Of a stretch of DNA of 15,195 bases, positions 1 through 7,160 are shown piece by piece. The notes below the pieces were generated by a model. The model did no database searches and was not told the origin of the DNA. It was given only the letters and a program-made list of their open reading frames with translations. The DNA lies in NCBI GenBank assembly GCA_963621975.1, contig CAVFGI010000028.1:1-15195 (forward strand), read 5' to 3'. The position numbers and the translations under genes are program-made. The stretch's first letter is position 1, and every line of letters begins with the position of its first letter. The DNA is from UBA9732 sp963621975 (GTDB taxonomy: Bacteria; Spirochaetota; Spirochaetia; Sphaerochaetales; Sphaerochaetaceae).

Positions 1-165
1 ATAGATTTCTTCGTCATCACCACGTACATATGTTGATGGCTTTTCAACCTTTACCTCTTCCTGTGCAGTTGGTGTTGTTGCTGGAGCACTCTCTGCTGCG
101 CCCTGTGCAAAAACAGAAGCAAGGACAAGAGAAAGAACCAACAATAGAACTGTAAGTTTTTTCAT
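1..165 (-). CDS. Exported (periplasmic) protein, N-terminal fragment
   Basis: Only the first 55 codons are inside the window; the gene runs off the left edge. The start is clear: AGGAGG at 172-177 lies 6 bp before the ATG. Residues 1-20 form a classic signal peptide (MKK, then a Leu/Val core, then VFA before Gln21), so signal peptidase I cleavage is expected after Ala20; there is no lipobox cysteine. The mature N-terminus is a low-complexity Ala/Thr/Pro/Glu linker followed by an acidic stretch (RGDDEEIY). Such an exported protein with a short linker could be a solute-binding protein of an ABC transporter, but the fragment is too short to prove it. It has its own promoter and lies downstream of galE on the same strand. 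Confidence 0.8.
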   Translation of the reverse strand, partial: MKKLTVLLLVLSLVLASVFAQGAAESAPATTPTAQEEVKVEKPSTYVRGDDEEIY

Positions 166-210
166 TTTTTTCCTCCTGGATTAAGAATTTTCCAAAAAAG
201 TATTTGTAAA

Positions 211-240
211 ATTATACAAGGAGCAAACATTTTTTTTCAA
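211..240 (-). promoter_or_regulatory. Sigma-70-type promoter for the exported protein
   Basis: Read on the minus strand, TTGAAA (240-235) is followed after 18 bp by a perfect TATAAT (216-211). Transcription would start near 204, giving a leader of about 39 nt that carries the AGGAGG ribosome binding site. The rest of the 164-bp gap up to galE is AT-rich, and no convincing terminator hairpin for galE was seen in it. Confidence 0.75.
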
Positions 241-329
241 TAAAAAAAGAAACAAGAAAGTTATTTTTTTGAGAAAATGCAAGATTTTGTGAATAAAATT
301 ACACTTTTCTACATATGTTTCTAGAAATT

Positions 330-1343
330 TTAGTTGTTAAACCCGTTTGGATTGTTCTTCTGCCACCTCCAAGAATCTTCACACATTCTCTGAAGGTCAT
401 ACTTTGTTTTAAAACCAAGAACCTCTTTAGCCTTAGAGGGATCTGCATAGACAGTAGCCAGATCTCCTGGTCTTCGCTGACCTATAACATAAGGCACTTT
501 TTGTCCACTTGCTCGCTCAAAAGCATGAACAATATCAAGAACACTGGAACCTTTTCCTGAACCAATATTGAAAATCTCACACCCCGTATTCTTTGCTGCA
601 AAACCTAATGCATACAAATGTGCTCTAGCAAGATCTACAACATGAATATAATCTCTGACGCCAGTTCCGTCTGGAGTGTTATAATCATCCCCAAAGACCG
701 TCAAATTATCTCTCTTTCCAATAGCAACTTGGGTCACATATGGCATTAAATTATTAGGAATTCCCTGTGGATCTTCTCCCAAAAGACCACTTTCATGAGC
801 TCCAACTGGATTAAAATATCTAAGTAATACTATAGAAAGTTCAGAATCTGCCTCACAAAAAGCCTTGAACATTTGTTCGCTCATATACTTTGTCCATCCG
901 TACGGATTGGTACAGTTTCCAGTCTTTGAACTCTCAACTAGAGGCATTTCATTATCGCCAGAATAAACTGTAGCACTTGAAGAAAAAACCAATCTTTTTA
1001 CGTTATGCTCGTTCATTACTTCAACAAGCGTCATTGTAGCATCAAGATTGTTTCTAAAATATTCTAAAGGTTTTCTAACACTCTCTCCAACCGCCTTAAG
1101 TCCTGCAAAATGGATAACTTCGTCAATCTCACACTCACTAAAAACTTTATCTAAAGCCTGTTTATTGCATATATCTATATTATAAAAGAAGGGTCTTTTA
1201 CCAGTGATGGTTTTAATTCTGTCCAAAGATTCTTCATGACTATTACAGAGATTATCCACCACAACAACGTCATAACCTGCATTAATCAACTCCACACAAG
1301 TATGAGAACCAATAAATCCTGTACCGCCAGTTACCAAGACCAT
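330..1343 (-). CDS. galE: UDP-glucose 4-epimerase
   Basis: Interconverts UDP-glucose and UDP-galactose in the cytoplasm (Leloir pathway and supply of UDP-galactose for surface glycans). At 337 residues it has the normal length of the family. The NAD-binding Rossmann motif TGGTGFIGSH is at residues 5-14. HFAGLKAVGESV (78-89), SSSATVY (121-127) with the catalytic Ser123, and the YxxxK pair Tyr148/Lys152 (YGWTK) are all present, in almost the same register as E. coli GalE. AGAGGT at 1351-1356 sits 7 bp before the ATG. The gene is divergent from the hydrolase at 1423 across a gap of about 79 bp. A TATAAT at 1404-1409 (minus) could serve it but lacks a good -35. No other gal genes are in view. Confidence 0.96.
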   Translation of the reverse strand: MVLVTGGTGFIGSHTCVELINAGYDVVVVDNLCNSHEESLDRIKTITGKRPFFYNIDICNKQALDKVFSECEIDEVIHFAGLKAVGESVRKPLEYFRNNLDATMTLVEVMNEHNVKRLVFSSSATVYSGDNEMPLVESSKTGNCTNPYGWTKYMSEQMFKAFCEADSELSIVLLRYFNPVGAHESGLLGEDPQGIPNNLMPYVTQVAIGKRDNLTVFGDDYNTPDGTGVRDYIHVVDLARAHLYALGFAAKNTGCEIFNIGSGKGSSVLDIVHAFERASGQKVPYVIGQRRPGDLATVYADPSKAKEVLGFKTKYDLQRMCEDSWRWQKNNPNGFNN

Positions 1344-1384
1344 GTTTTACACCTCTTTATAGAAATCACTCAAAAATATTCTTA

Positions 1385-1416
1385 TTGAACCAAACTTAAC
1401 GATATTATATCATAAT
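1385..1416 (+). promoter_or_regulatory. Possible promoter of the degenerate hydrolase, near-leaderless
   Basis: TTGAAC (1385-1390) is followed after 17 bp by TATCAT (1408-1413). An overlapping CATAAT (1411-1416) ends 7 bp before the ATG at 1423. Either -10 would start transcription at, or within about 4 nt of, the start codon, and no Shine-Dalgarno precedes the ATG. The hexamers are imperfect, so this is a moderate call. Confidence 0.4.
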
Positions 1417-1422
1417 TTACCT

Positions 1423-2460
1423 ATGAGCGATTACCCTTTGACGTTTAAAACAAAAAGAATTATTAAACTCAAAAAGAAAATTGAAATTGTAGATGTTACA
1501 ACTGCAACACAACAAGAAATTGATGAGTATAATCGCTCTGACATCAAAGCAAAGCGAGCTTTTAACATTCTCTATAAGCCAGTGCAAAAAGACATTCTAA
1601 GAAGAACGTTCATTATTCCTGTTAATGATGGCGCAATTACGGGATATTTGTTTGAAAAATACAAAGACAGGTCCGTTTCAGGACAGAGTTCTTTAATTGT
1701 CTTCTTCCATGACGGAGGATGGATGCTTGGAAATATGACTAAGTGTGCAGCCTTCTGTAGCAATCTATGCAACATCACAGGGGCATCGGTCTTGGCTGTT
1801 GATTTTAGACTGGCTCCAAAGTTTAAGTTCCCAATTCCGGTTGAAGATTGCTATCAAGCTTTTCTTTGGGCATATCAAGGCGCTAGATATTGGAGGATTG
1901 ACCCAGACAAGATTTATCTCATGGGAACCCTGACTGGAGGAAACCTAGCCGCTGCTGTAAGTAGACTTGCTCGAGACAAAAAAGGCCCTAAAATTGCAGG
2001 ACAAATCCTTGTCTCTCCAGTAACTGATGGAAGAATGAGAACTGAAAGTTACGAGAAGTTTAAAGAAGGCCCTTTCTATACCAGTAAAGAAATGTCGTTC
2101 TTTATTCAAAATTACTCACGAGAGCCAAAGGATATCTTGGATCCTCTTTTCTCTCCACTGTTGGCAAGAGATAACTCAAGACTCCCACAGACATTGATAT
2201 TTGCATCGGAATTTGACCCCCTCTATGATGATGCAAGATTATATAGTGAAGTCTTAAACAGAGCAGAAACCCCTTCTAAGTTCTTAGTTATGAAAGGTAT
2301 GTTTAATGGCTTCTTGAAATATCCAAGTGCTCCGGACTGGTTAGATATAATGCTAGCTATTGCCTCTTTTGTAGGGGGAAGAGCGGTAAAAGATGTTGAA
2401 ATTATGACCAACCAAGAAAGACGAAAACTTGCTCGTAGACCTCAATTGATTGTGCAGTAA
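1423..2460 (+). CDS. Alpha/beta hydrolase (HSL/esterase family) with lost catalytic residues
   Basis: A 345-residue protein of the hormone-sensitive-lipase-like (alpha/beta hydrolase 3) fold. Visible family landmarks are an oxyanion-hole region FFHDGGW (94-100), DFRLAPKFKFP (127-137), the nucleophile-elbow region MGTLTGGNLA (167-176), and EFDPLYDD (263-270) followed by GMFNGF (292-297). In active members the elbow is GDSAGG and the last motif is HGF. Here the nucleophile position is Leu170 (codon CTG) and the histidine position is Asn295 (AAT), while Asp265 remains. The frame is otherwise fully open and well conserved, so this looks like a maintained pseudoenzyme rather than a broken gene. 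There is no signal peptide. It is a single-gene unit, convergent with the gene at 2493. The C-terminal codons (LIVQ-stop) are the first copy of a 15-bp tandem repeat. Its physiological role is unknown. Confidence 0.85.
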   Translation: MSDYPLTFKTKRIIKLKKKIEIVDVTTATQQEIDEYNRSDIKAKRAFNILYKPVQKDILRRTFIIPVNDGAITGYLFEKYKDRSVSGQSSLIVFFHDGGWMLGNMTKCAAFCSNLCNITGASVLAVDFRLAPKFKFPIPVEDCYQAFLWAYQGARYWRIDPDKIYLMGTLTGGNLAAAVSRLARDKKGPKIAGQILVSPVTDGRMRTESYEKFKEGPFYTSKEMSFFIQNYSREPKDILDPLFSPLLARDNSRLPQTLIFASEFDPLYDDARLYSEVLNRAETPSKFLVMKGMFNGFLKYPSAPDWLDIMLAIASFVGGRAVKDVEIMTNQERRKLARRPQLIVQ

Positions 2461-2490
2461 TTGATTGTGCAGTAATTAATTGTGCAGTAA
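2446..2490 (+). repeat. Three tandem copies of a 15-bp unit over the stop codon
   Basis: TTGATTGTGCAGTAA occurs at 2446-2460 and 2461-2475, and with one G-to-A change at 2476-2490. The first copy encodes the last four residues and the TAA stop of the hydrolase; each further copy repeats LIVQ (or LIVQ from TTA) plus a stop in the same frame. The array fills the gap to the convergent gene's stop at 2493. Probable origin is replication slippage. No strong terminator hairpin is visible here. Confidence 0.95.
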
Positions 2491-2492
2491 CT

Positions 2493-3482
2493 TCATTTAT
2501 TTGAGACATTTGGAACATTTCCAAGCAAAAGACCAATAGCTTCATGCCTAATTAGGAAATTATTTTCTCCAGAAGCGGAGAAATAACAGTACCAGCATTT
2601 TTCATCGGCCTTATAGTGAACATCACAGCCTTTGATGTATTCACTTGCCCAACCTTTGTCTGCAGGAACCATAATTGGTCCATTTCCACAGCGTTGCCAG
2701 TTGTAGCCATCGTAAGATTTTAGGACAATCATTACTGAAGAAGTCTGTTTTTTTTCTTGATCCCAAAAAACGGGACACTGAAAAGCGTAAAGGACATCCC
2801 CACAAGGCACAACTCTAATGCTTCCGCAACCAAGATTTGTCCACTTGTCATCTGGAATAGGCTCAAACAGAGGTCTTTCTGGCTTTTGCATTGAATAAGG
2901 ACCGGTGATAGAAGGAGCAGAGGCACAAGCAAAGTATCTTGAGAACTTCTGCTTTGAATCTGGAAGAACAAGATGTGAGGCTCCAAAAAACAGTCTATAC
3001 TCGTCCCCAGCCTTGATGAGTTGAGGCCTTGAAATACGCGGATATTTAAGATAATCGCCAGCAAATGGAATTGTTCTACTATCTAAGATTGGTCTAGGCT
3101 TGCTCCAAGTTACAAGGTCTGTGGATGTTTTCATTTCAAAGCAGGAGTAAGAATCATGCTTACCTTCTCCAGACCTACTATTCAAAAAAGGAATTTTTCC
3201 ATCATGTTTTTCATACAGTAAATAATAATTCTCCTTTTCTATGAAAATAAAAGGAGAATGGGCTCGAGGTTCAATAAGTTTGTTCTTCTCCCAAGCAATA
3301 CCACTATTAGAAACACAATGATGAAGGCCTAATAAAGAATGATAAAATAAATGCCACTTGCCATCACATGACTGTTCTGGTAATAGCACTTGAGGGTCAC
3401 AGAGAGTTGGAGTTAATCTTCCGCCACGCACAATAGGTTCATCACTGAACGGAAACCAAACGCATTTTTCAAGCTCTTGCAT
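2493..3482 (-). CDS. Five-bladed beta-propeller glycosidase-like protein
   Basis: A 329-residue protein without a signal peptide. Its repeated blade-like pattern resembles the GH43/GH32/GH130-type beta-propeller superfamily: CDPQVLL (28-34, with an Asp in the first blade as in these enzymes), WHLFYHS, SPFIF followed by YYLLYE, SRPQLI followed by YRLFFGAS, a SYDGYNW segment, and a terminal CWYCYFSAS blade. The exact family, substrate and catalytic residues cannot be assigned from sequence reading alone. AAGGAAAG just before the ATG is an acceptable ribosome binding site. It starts 9 bp after the stop of the small membrane protein and is probably the last gene of the nif3-lspA operon. A cytoplasmic oligosaccharide hydrolase or phosphorylase role would be a guess. 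Confidence 0.7.
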   Translation of the reverse strand: MQELEKCVWFPFSDEPIVRGGRLTPTLCDPQVLLPEQSCDGKWHLFYHSLLGLHHCVSNSGIAWEKNKLIEPRAHSPFIFIEKENYYLLYEKHDGKIPFLNSRSGEGKHDSYSCFEMKTSTDLVTWSKPRPILDSRTIPFAGDYLKYPRISRPQLIKAGDEYRLFFGASHLVLPDSKQKFSRYFACASAPSITGPYSMQKPERPLFEPIPDDKWTNLGCGSIRVVPCGDVLYAFQCPVFWDQEKKQTSSVMIVLKSYDGYNWQRCGNGPIMVPADKGWASEYIKGCDVHYKADEKCWYCYFSASGENNFLIRHEAIGLLLGNVPNVSNK

Positions 3483-3491
3483 TAACTTTCC

Positions 3492-3803
3492 TTAATTATC
3501 CTTGGGCATCTTATTTTTAGGCCTTTTTTTGGAAGAAAAAATAGGAGCAAAAGTTTCTTCTGCATTTACTCTCTTTGTGTACCATTTAATAAATCTAGAA
3601 TAAATAAACCAAGAAAGTCCAATAGAAACAAAAAACACCAAAAGAAAACCAATGAGAATTCCAGTAGGATCTTCTTCGCTTACAACTTGGTTCATTATAA
3701 CAAGACCAATCAAAAAGAATGCGAGCATCAAAACAATGTTCGCAATTGTAGCTAACACCATAAAAACTGCGGTATTTCTCTTTTTCTTACCATCATTTGT
3801 CAT
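3492..3803 (-). CDS. Small membrane protein with two predicted helices
   Basis: A 103-residue protein that I do not recognise. A short basic N-terminus (MTNDGKKKRN) is followed by hydrophobic segments at about 12-37 and 48-68, then a basic, cytoplasm-like C-terminal tail rich in Lys/Pro. The ATG at 3803 was chosen because AAGGA lies upstream within the lspA coding region; an in-frame upstream ATG (3830) lies deeper inside lspA and is less likely. The gene start overlaps the lspA end by 11 bp, suggesting translational coupling. Linkage to lspA hints at an envelope role, but nothing in the sequence identifies a function. Confidence 0.75.
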   Translation of the reverse strand: MTNDGKKKRNTAVFMVLATIANIVLMLAFFLIGLVIMNQVVSEEDPTGILIGFLLVFFVSIGLSWFIYSRFIKWYTKRVNAEETFAPIFSSKKRPKNKMPKDN

Positions 3804-4335
3804 TTTTTTCTTTTCCTTCAGGCTTTGCAAAAACCATTGATATCGCTAATAAAATTACAAAAACAACTACAGAGCTGTCACTAACGTTAAAGGTGGGCCA
3901 TCTTTCCAATCCAAAAATTCCATAGAATTTTACACTGATAAAATCAACAACACCAGAATCAAATCTAAATATTCTATCAATTATTGTTCCAAGTCCACCA
4001 CCCAAAATTCCAGCAGAAAACCATCTTTGTGTAGAGTTAAAAAAATTCTTTTTCGTGACTATCAACCAGCCCAAAAAAACCATCAAAGCCAAGGGAAAAA
4101 TAATCAGCACAATGACTCGCATAACAGCAGAACCTTCAGCACCAAGGCTAAAAGCTGCACCAGTATTTCTCACATGACAAATCCAGAGAAAATCGCCAAA
4201 AAACTTTTTTGAGATTGTTCCTTCTGGAATATTTTTAACCACCAAAAACTTTGTAATCTGATCAAAAATCACAATTCCAAGAGAAAGCAAAAAAGGTAAT
4301 AATCTCTTTCCTTCAAGTTTTTTCGTTTTCTTCAT
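3793..4335 (-). CDS. lspA: Lipoprotein signal peptidase (signal peptidase II)
   Basis: An inner-membrane aspartyl protease that removes signal peptides from diacylglyceryl-modified prolipoproteins. Conserved boxes are FDQITK (24-29), RNTGAAFSLG (56-65), GGGLGTIIDRIF (112-123) and WPTFNVSDSSV (136-146). The catalytic aspartates are Asp120 and Asp143. Four hydrophobic segments fit the family, as does the length of 180 residues. The start was put at 4335 because GGTGAG (4342-4347) is 6 bp upstream; ATGs at 4338 and 4359 are alternatives. It lies downstream of the nif3-family gene on the same strand. A lipoprotein substrate candidate in this window is the esterase at 11684-12808. Confidence 0.94.
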   Translation of the reverse strand: MKKTKKLEGKRLLPFLLSLGIVIFDQITKFLVVKNIPEGTISKKFFGDFLWICHVRNTGAAFSLGAEGSAVMRVIVLIIFPLALMVFLGWLIVTKKNFFNSTQRWFSAGILGGGLGTIIDRIFRFDSGVVDFISVKFYGIFGLERWPTFNVSDSSVVVFVILLAISMVFAKPEGKEKNDK

Positions 4336-4371
4336 CATCGTCTCACCAAAAGCCATCAATTAATTAAAACA

Positions 4372-5133
4372 TCAAATAGAAATTGGCCTATCAATAAAAC
4401 ACGTCTCAAGGCCCATTTGAGAGACCTTCTCCATGACCGCCTTTACACCAAAAATTTCTGTCTCATAATGCCCCAAGCACATAAGAGTGAAAGAAGGCTC
4501 TTCCATACAGTCATTAAACATTGTATATCTAGCCTCTCCAGTAATCAGGGCATCCAGTCCCTCACAAAGAGCATCATACATATCAGAAGCCCCATCACCG
4601 GAGACAATACCAACCTTCTTAATCTTGCGTCTTGGGTCCCCAATTACAAGAGTTCTCTCGTCTCTTCTTACTCCTAGCTTGGCAATAATCTCATCCGCTG
4701 TCATAAGCATTGGAAGCGAGCCTTTTACTCCCACGTGCACTCCGTGAAAGAAAGAAAACTGCTCTACATCCTCTATGCCAAGCTTTTTAGCCATTTGGGC
4801 GTTATTGCCAAGCTCTAAATTCGCATCCAACGGAAGATGACACGCAAACAAGGCAATATTATGGTCTAAGAGCGTCTTCACCCGTCTATAATGTCTTCCT
4901 GTAATTGCAATTGGCCTTCCCCAGAACATTCCATGGTGCACAAAAAGCATATCAGCACCCTGCTTTGCAGCCTCCTCAATTGTGGCCATGCTAGCATCCA
5001 CCGCAAACGCAATCTTCTTCACGTCAGCCCCAATATCACCCACCTGAAGACCATTCAAAGAGATATCTGCATTATTAAATTCCGATATCTTTAAAGCCTC
5101 TGAGAAATAATCAACCAAGTCCTTAACTTTCAT
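4372..5133 (-). CDS. Nif3/DUF34-family dinuclear metal-binding protein
   Basis: A 253-residue member of the Nif3-like (YbgI / 'GTP cyclohydrolase 1 type 2') family, which forms toroidal hexamers with a two-metal site. The expected ligands are visible: HH in FVHHGMFW (His66, His67), Asp103 in HLPLDANLELGN, and GHYETE (His222, Glu226). VSGDGASDMYDA (178-189) is the conserved glycine-rich loop. The biological function of the family is not settled. The length matches the short form (about 250 residues) without the PII-like insertion. No Shine-Dalgarno precedes the ATG, and the TATAAT at 5141-5146 ends 8 bp upstream of it, so the transcript is probably leaderless. First gene of the lspA operon, divergent from the Lon-like gene. 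Confidence 0.9.
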   Translation of the reverse strand: MKVKDLVDYFSEALKISEFNNADISLNGLQVGDIGADVKKIAFAVDASMATIEEAAKQGADMLFVHHGMFWGRPIAITGRHYRRVKTLLDHNIALFACHLPLDANLELGNNAQMAKKLGIEDVEQFSFFHGVHVGVKGSLPMLMTADEIIAKLGVRRDERTLVIGDPRRKIKKVGIVSGDGASDMYDALCEGLDALITGEARYTMFNDCMEEPSFTLMCLGHYETEIFGVKAVMEKVSQMGLETCFIDRPISI

Positions 5134-5140
5134 GCACTTT

Positions 5141-5169
5141 ATTATAATTTATTGACACGAGTTTTTCCA
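5141..5169 (-). promoter_or_regulatory. Promoter of the nif3-lspA operon (leaderless)
   Basis: On the minus strand, TGGAAA (5169-5164) is followed after 17 bp by a perfect TATAAT (5146-5141). The -10 ends 8 bp before the ATG at 5133, so transcription should begin at or within a base or two of the start codon. It overlaps the opposing Lon-like promoter (5152-5180) almost completely; the two RNA polymerases could not bind at the same time. Confidence 0.6.
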
Positions 5170-5180
5170 CTACCTACAAT
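5152..5180 (+). promoter_or_regulatory. Promoter of the Lon-like gene (leaderless)
   Basis: A perfect TTGACA (5152-5157), a 17-bp spacer, and TACAAT (5175-5180). The -10 ends 7 bp before the ATG at 5187, placing +1 on the start codon. No Shine-Dalgarno is present in the 6 bp between. Confidence 0.75.
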
Positions 5181-5186
5181 TTGCTC

Positions 5187-7160
5187 ATGAACCTTGAAGA
5201 AATAGGAATTAAAGAACTCTCTGTAGAAGAAGCCAGTTTCTCCTACAATCAAAATAACATAGCCACACTGCGAAAAGCTTGCGGAAAAAATGGTATAGTT
5301 GGTCAGCCTCGTGCCTTAAGTGCCCTAAACATGGGTATGACTGTAAATACTAAAGGCTACAATATTTACATTAGTGGGGAAGAAGGAACAGGCAGACACA
5401 GTGCAGTAAGACAAATAGCAGAGACTCTTCCACCACCAGAAGAATTGAACGATTTAATTTACGTTCATAACTTTGATAGAAACGAATCTCCTTTTCTTCT
5501 TTTATTGCCAAGCCCCTACGGAGTAACATTACAAAACACACTTAATGCCATTGCTTCTTTTGTGGATGCAGGACAATGGGAAAGAGCTTTAACGGAAGAA
5601 AAAGAACTGGAAAAAACATTATTGATTTTAGTCAATCCTCTACTTATGGTCTTTTTAAGACAACTTAAAAATGCCCTAGAAAAACACACAGATGGCTACA
5701 AAAAATATCTTGGAAATCTTGTTCACGATGGTTCAAAAAACTCTGTTCGTCCTCTTGTAGAAGAATATCATCCAACACACGCAAATTTATTTGGACAGCT
5801 TACTAAAAGGGAAGAATACTGTCATTTAAGCCTCTCTGGGGGTTCTCTTCTTGATGCAGTAGGGGGTTTCTTTGTTGTCAGAGTAGATAAAATTCTCTCC
5901 CAAAACTCCCTTTGGGACAACCTTAAACTCTTTGCAGAAAGTTCAAGCTTCACAATTCAAGGACAACAAAATGACAATTTGCAGGACAAAATAATCATAA
6001 GACCTATTGTTTCTAAAATTCCTGTGAAAATTATTTTGATTGGTAGCGACACTCTTTATGATAAACTTTGTGATACAGATGAAGAGTTTCTCAGACTGTT
6101 TAAAGTTTCAGCAGAATTTGATTTTTCAATGCAATCAAACGAAGAAAACATTAAGGGAACAATAGCCTATATCTTAAGTGTCATTGAAAAAAATTCACTA
6201 TTACCTGTCACAGATGCTGCTATTTGTGAATTATTGAAATACAGTTCTTGGTACACAGAAATGAGAGGGGAACTTACAACAAGACTCTCTTTTATTGGCG
6301 ATTTACTTTTTGAGGCCAACTATTTTACAACTCAAAACAAAGCTACAACAATAGATGCTCAATACGTAAAACAGGCTATGGAAGCAAGAGATTTTGCAAA
6401 TGGTTTAACAGAAGAGAAAATCAATAAAGAGATTGAAGAAGGAGAAATGATAATCTCCTTGGCTGGTACCAAAGTTGGCGTTGTAAACGGACTTGCTGTT
6501 ATGGACAGAGGACTTGCTTCGTTTGGTACGCCTACAGTGATATCGGTCTCCGTAGCTCCTGGCTCGGAAGGGATTGTAAATATTGAGCATGAGGCTGGCC
6601 TTTCCGGGGAGATACATGATAAAGGACTTCTTATCTTGGAAGGATATCTCAGAAAGCGCTACGCACGTTCTTTCCCTCTTTCTATCTATGCGGGAATCTG
6701 TTTTGAGCAATCGTATGCAGAAGTAGATGGGGATAGTGCGTCGTCATCGGAACTCTTTGCCTTGCTTTCTGCAATTGGGGAGCTTCCGGTTCGCCAAGAT
6801 ATTGCTGTGACCGGCTCTGTAAACCAAATGGGAGATATTCAACCAGTTGGCGGAATAAACGAAAAGATAAGTGGATTCTTCTCAATATGTGAAAAGATGG
6901 GTCTTTCTGGAAGACAAGGCGTGATCATTCCAAAACAGAATGTGAAATCCTTAATCTTGCCAGACAACATTATTGAAACTATGAAAAAGGGTAAATTTCA
7001 TATCTACCCAATCACAACCATAGATGAAGGCATGGAAATCTTGACACTACGTCCAAGTGGAGAACGCAACATTAAGGGAAATTTCCCTCCTGATTCAATA
7101 AACCGAATAATTGAAGACAGGCTCAGAAAGCTCTATGAGCTCTCCAAGCCTTCTAATTAG
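5187..7160 (+). CDS. Lon-family (S16) protease with degenerate ATPase motifs
   Basis: A 657-residue protein of the LonB/LonC-like group: an AAA-like N-terminal half and a C-terminal Lon proteolytic domain (about 425-625). The peptidase part is complete: DGDSASSSE carries the nucleophile Ser517 and GGINEKISG carries Lys560, 43 residues apart as in E. coli Lon. The ATPase part is not: the P-loop position reads SGEEGTGRHSAV (63-74), with Arg70 and His71 where Lys and Thr/Ser are expected, and the Walker B area (GGFFVVRVDKIL) lacks the acidic pair. Bacterial relatives with this layout are usually clearly longer, because of a coiled-coil insertion that is short here (about 130-200). The ATG at 5187 was preferred over an upstream TTG because of the promoter position. 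It is divergent from nif3 and overlaps pspC tail to tail. Substrates are unknown. Confidence 0.88.
   Translation: MNLEEIGIKELSVEEASFSYNQNNIATLRKACGKNGIVGQPRALSALNMGMTVNTKGYNIYISGEEGTGRHSAVRQIAETLPPPEELNDLIYVHNFDRNESPFLLLLPSPYGVTLQNTLNAIASFVDAGQWERALTEEKELEKTLLILVNPLLMVFLRQLKNALEKHTDGYKKYLGNLVHDGSKNSVRPLVEEYHPTHANLFGQLTKREEYCHLSLSGGSLLDAVGGFFVVRVDKILSQNSLWDNLKLFAESSSFTIQGQQNDNLQDKIIIRPIVSKIPVKIILIGSDTLYDKLCDTDEEFLRLFKVSAEFDFSMQSNEENIKGTIAYILSVIEKNSLLPVTDAAICELLKYSSWYTEMRGELTTRLSFIGDLLFEANYFTTQNKATTIDAQYVKQAMEARDFANGLTEEKINKEIEEGEMIISLAGTKVGVVNGLAVMDRGLASFGTPTVISVSVAPGSEGIVNIEHEAGLSGEIHDKGLLILEGYLRKRYARSFPLSIYAGICFEQSYAEVDGDSASSSELFALLSAIGELPVRQDIAVTGSVNQMGDIQPVGGINEKISGFFSICEKMGLSGRQGVIIPKQNVKSLILPDNIIETMKKGKFHIYPITTIDEGMEILTLRPSGERNIKGNFPPDSINRIIEDRLRKLYELSKPSN

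Noticed and set aside
315..560. Plus-strand open frame inside galE
   Set aside because: Antisense shadow of a strongly conserved galE; composition and content are not protein-like.
1199..1204. TTTACCA-like half-site in galE
   Set aside because: Only one half of the palindrome, within coding sequence and without a promoter context.
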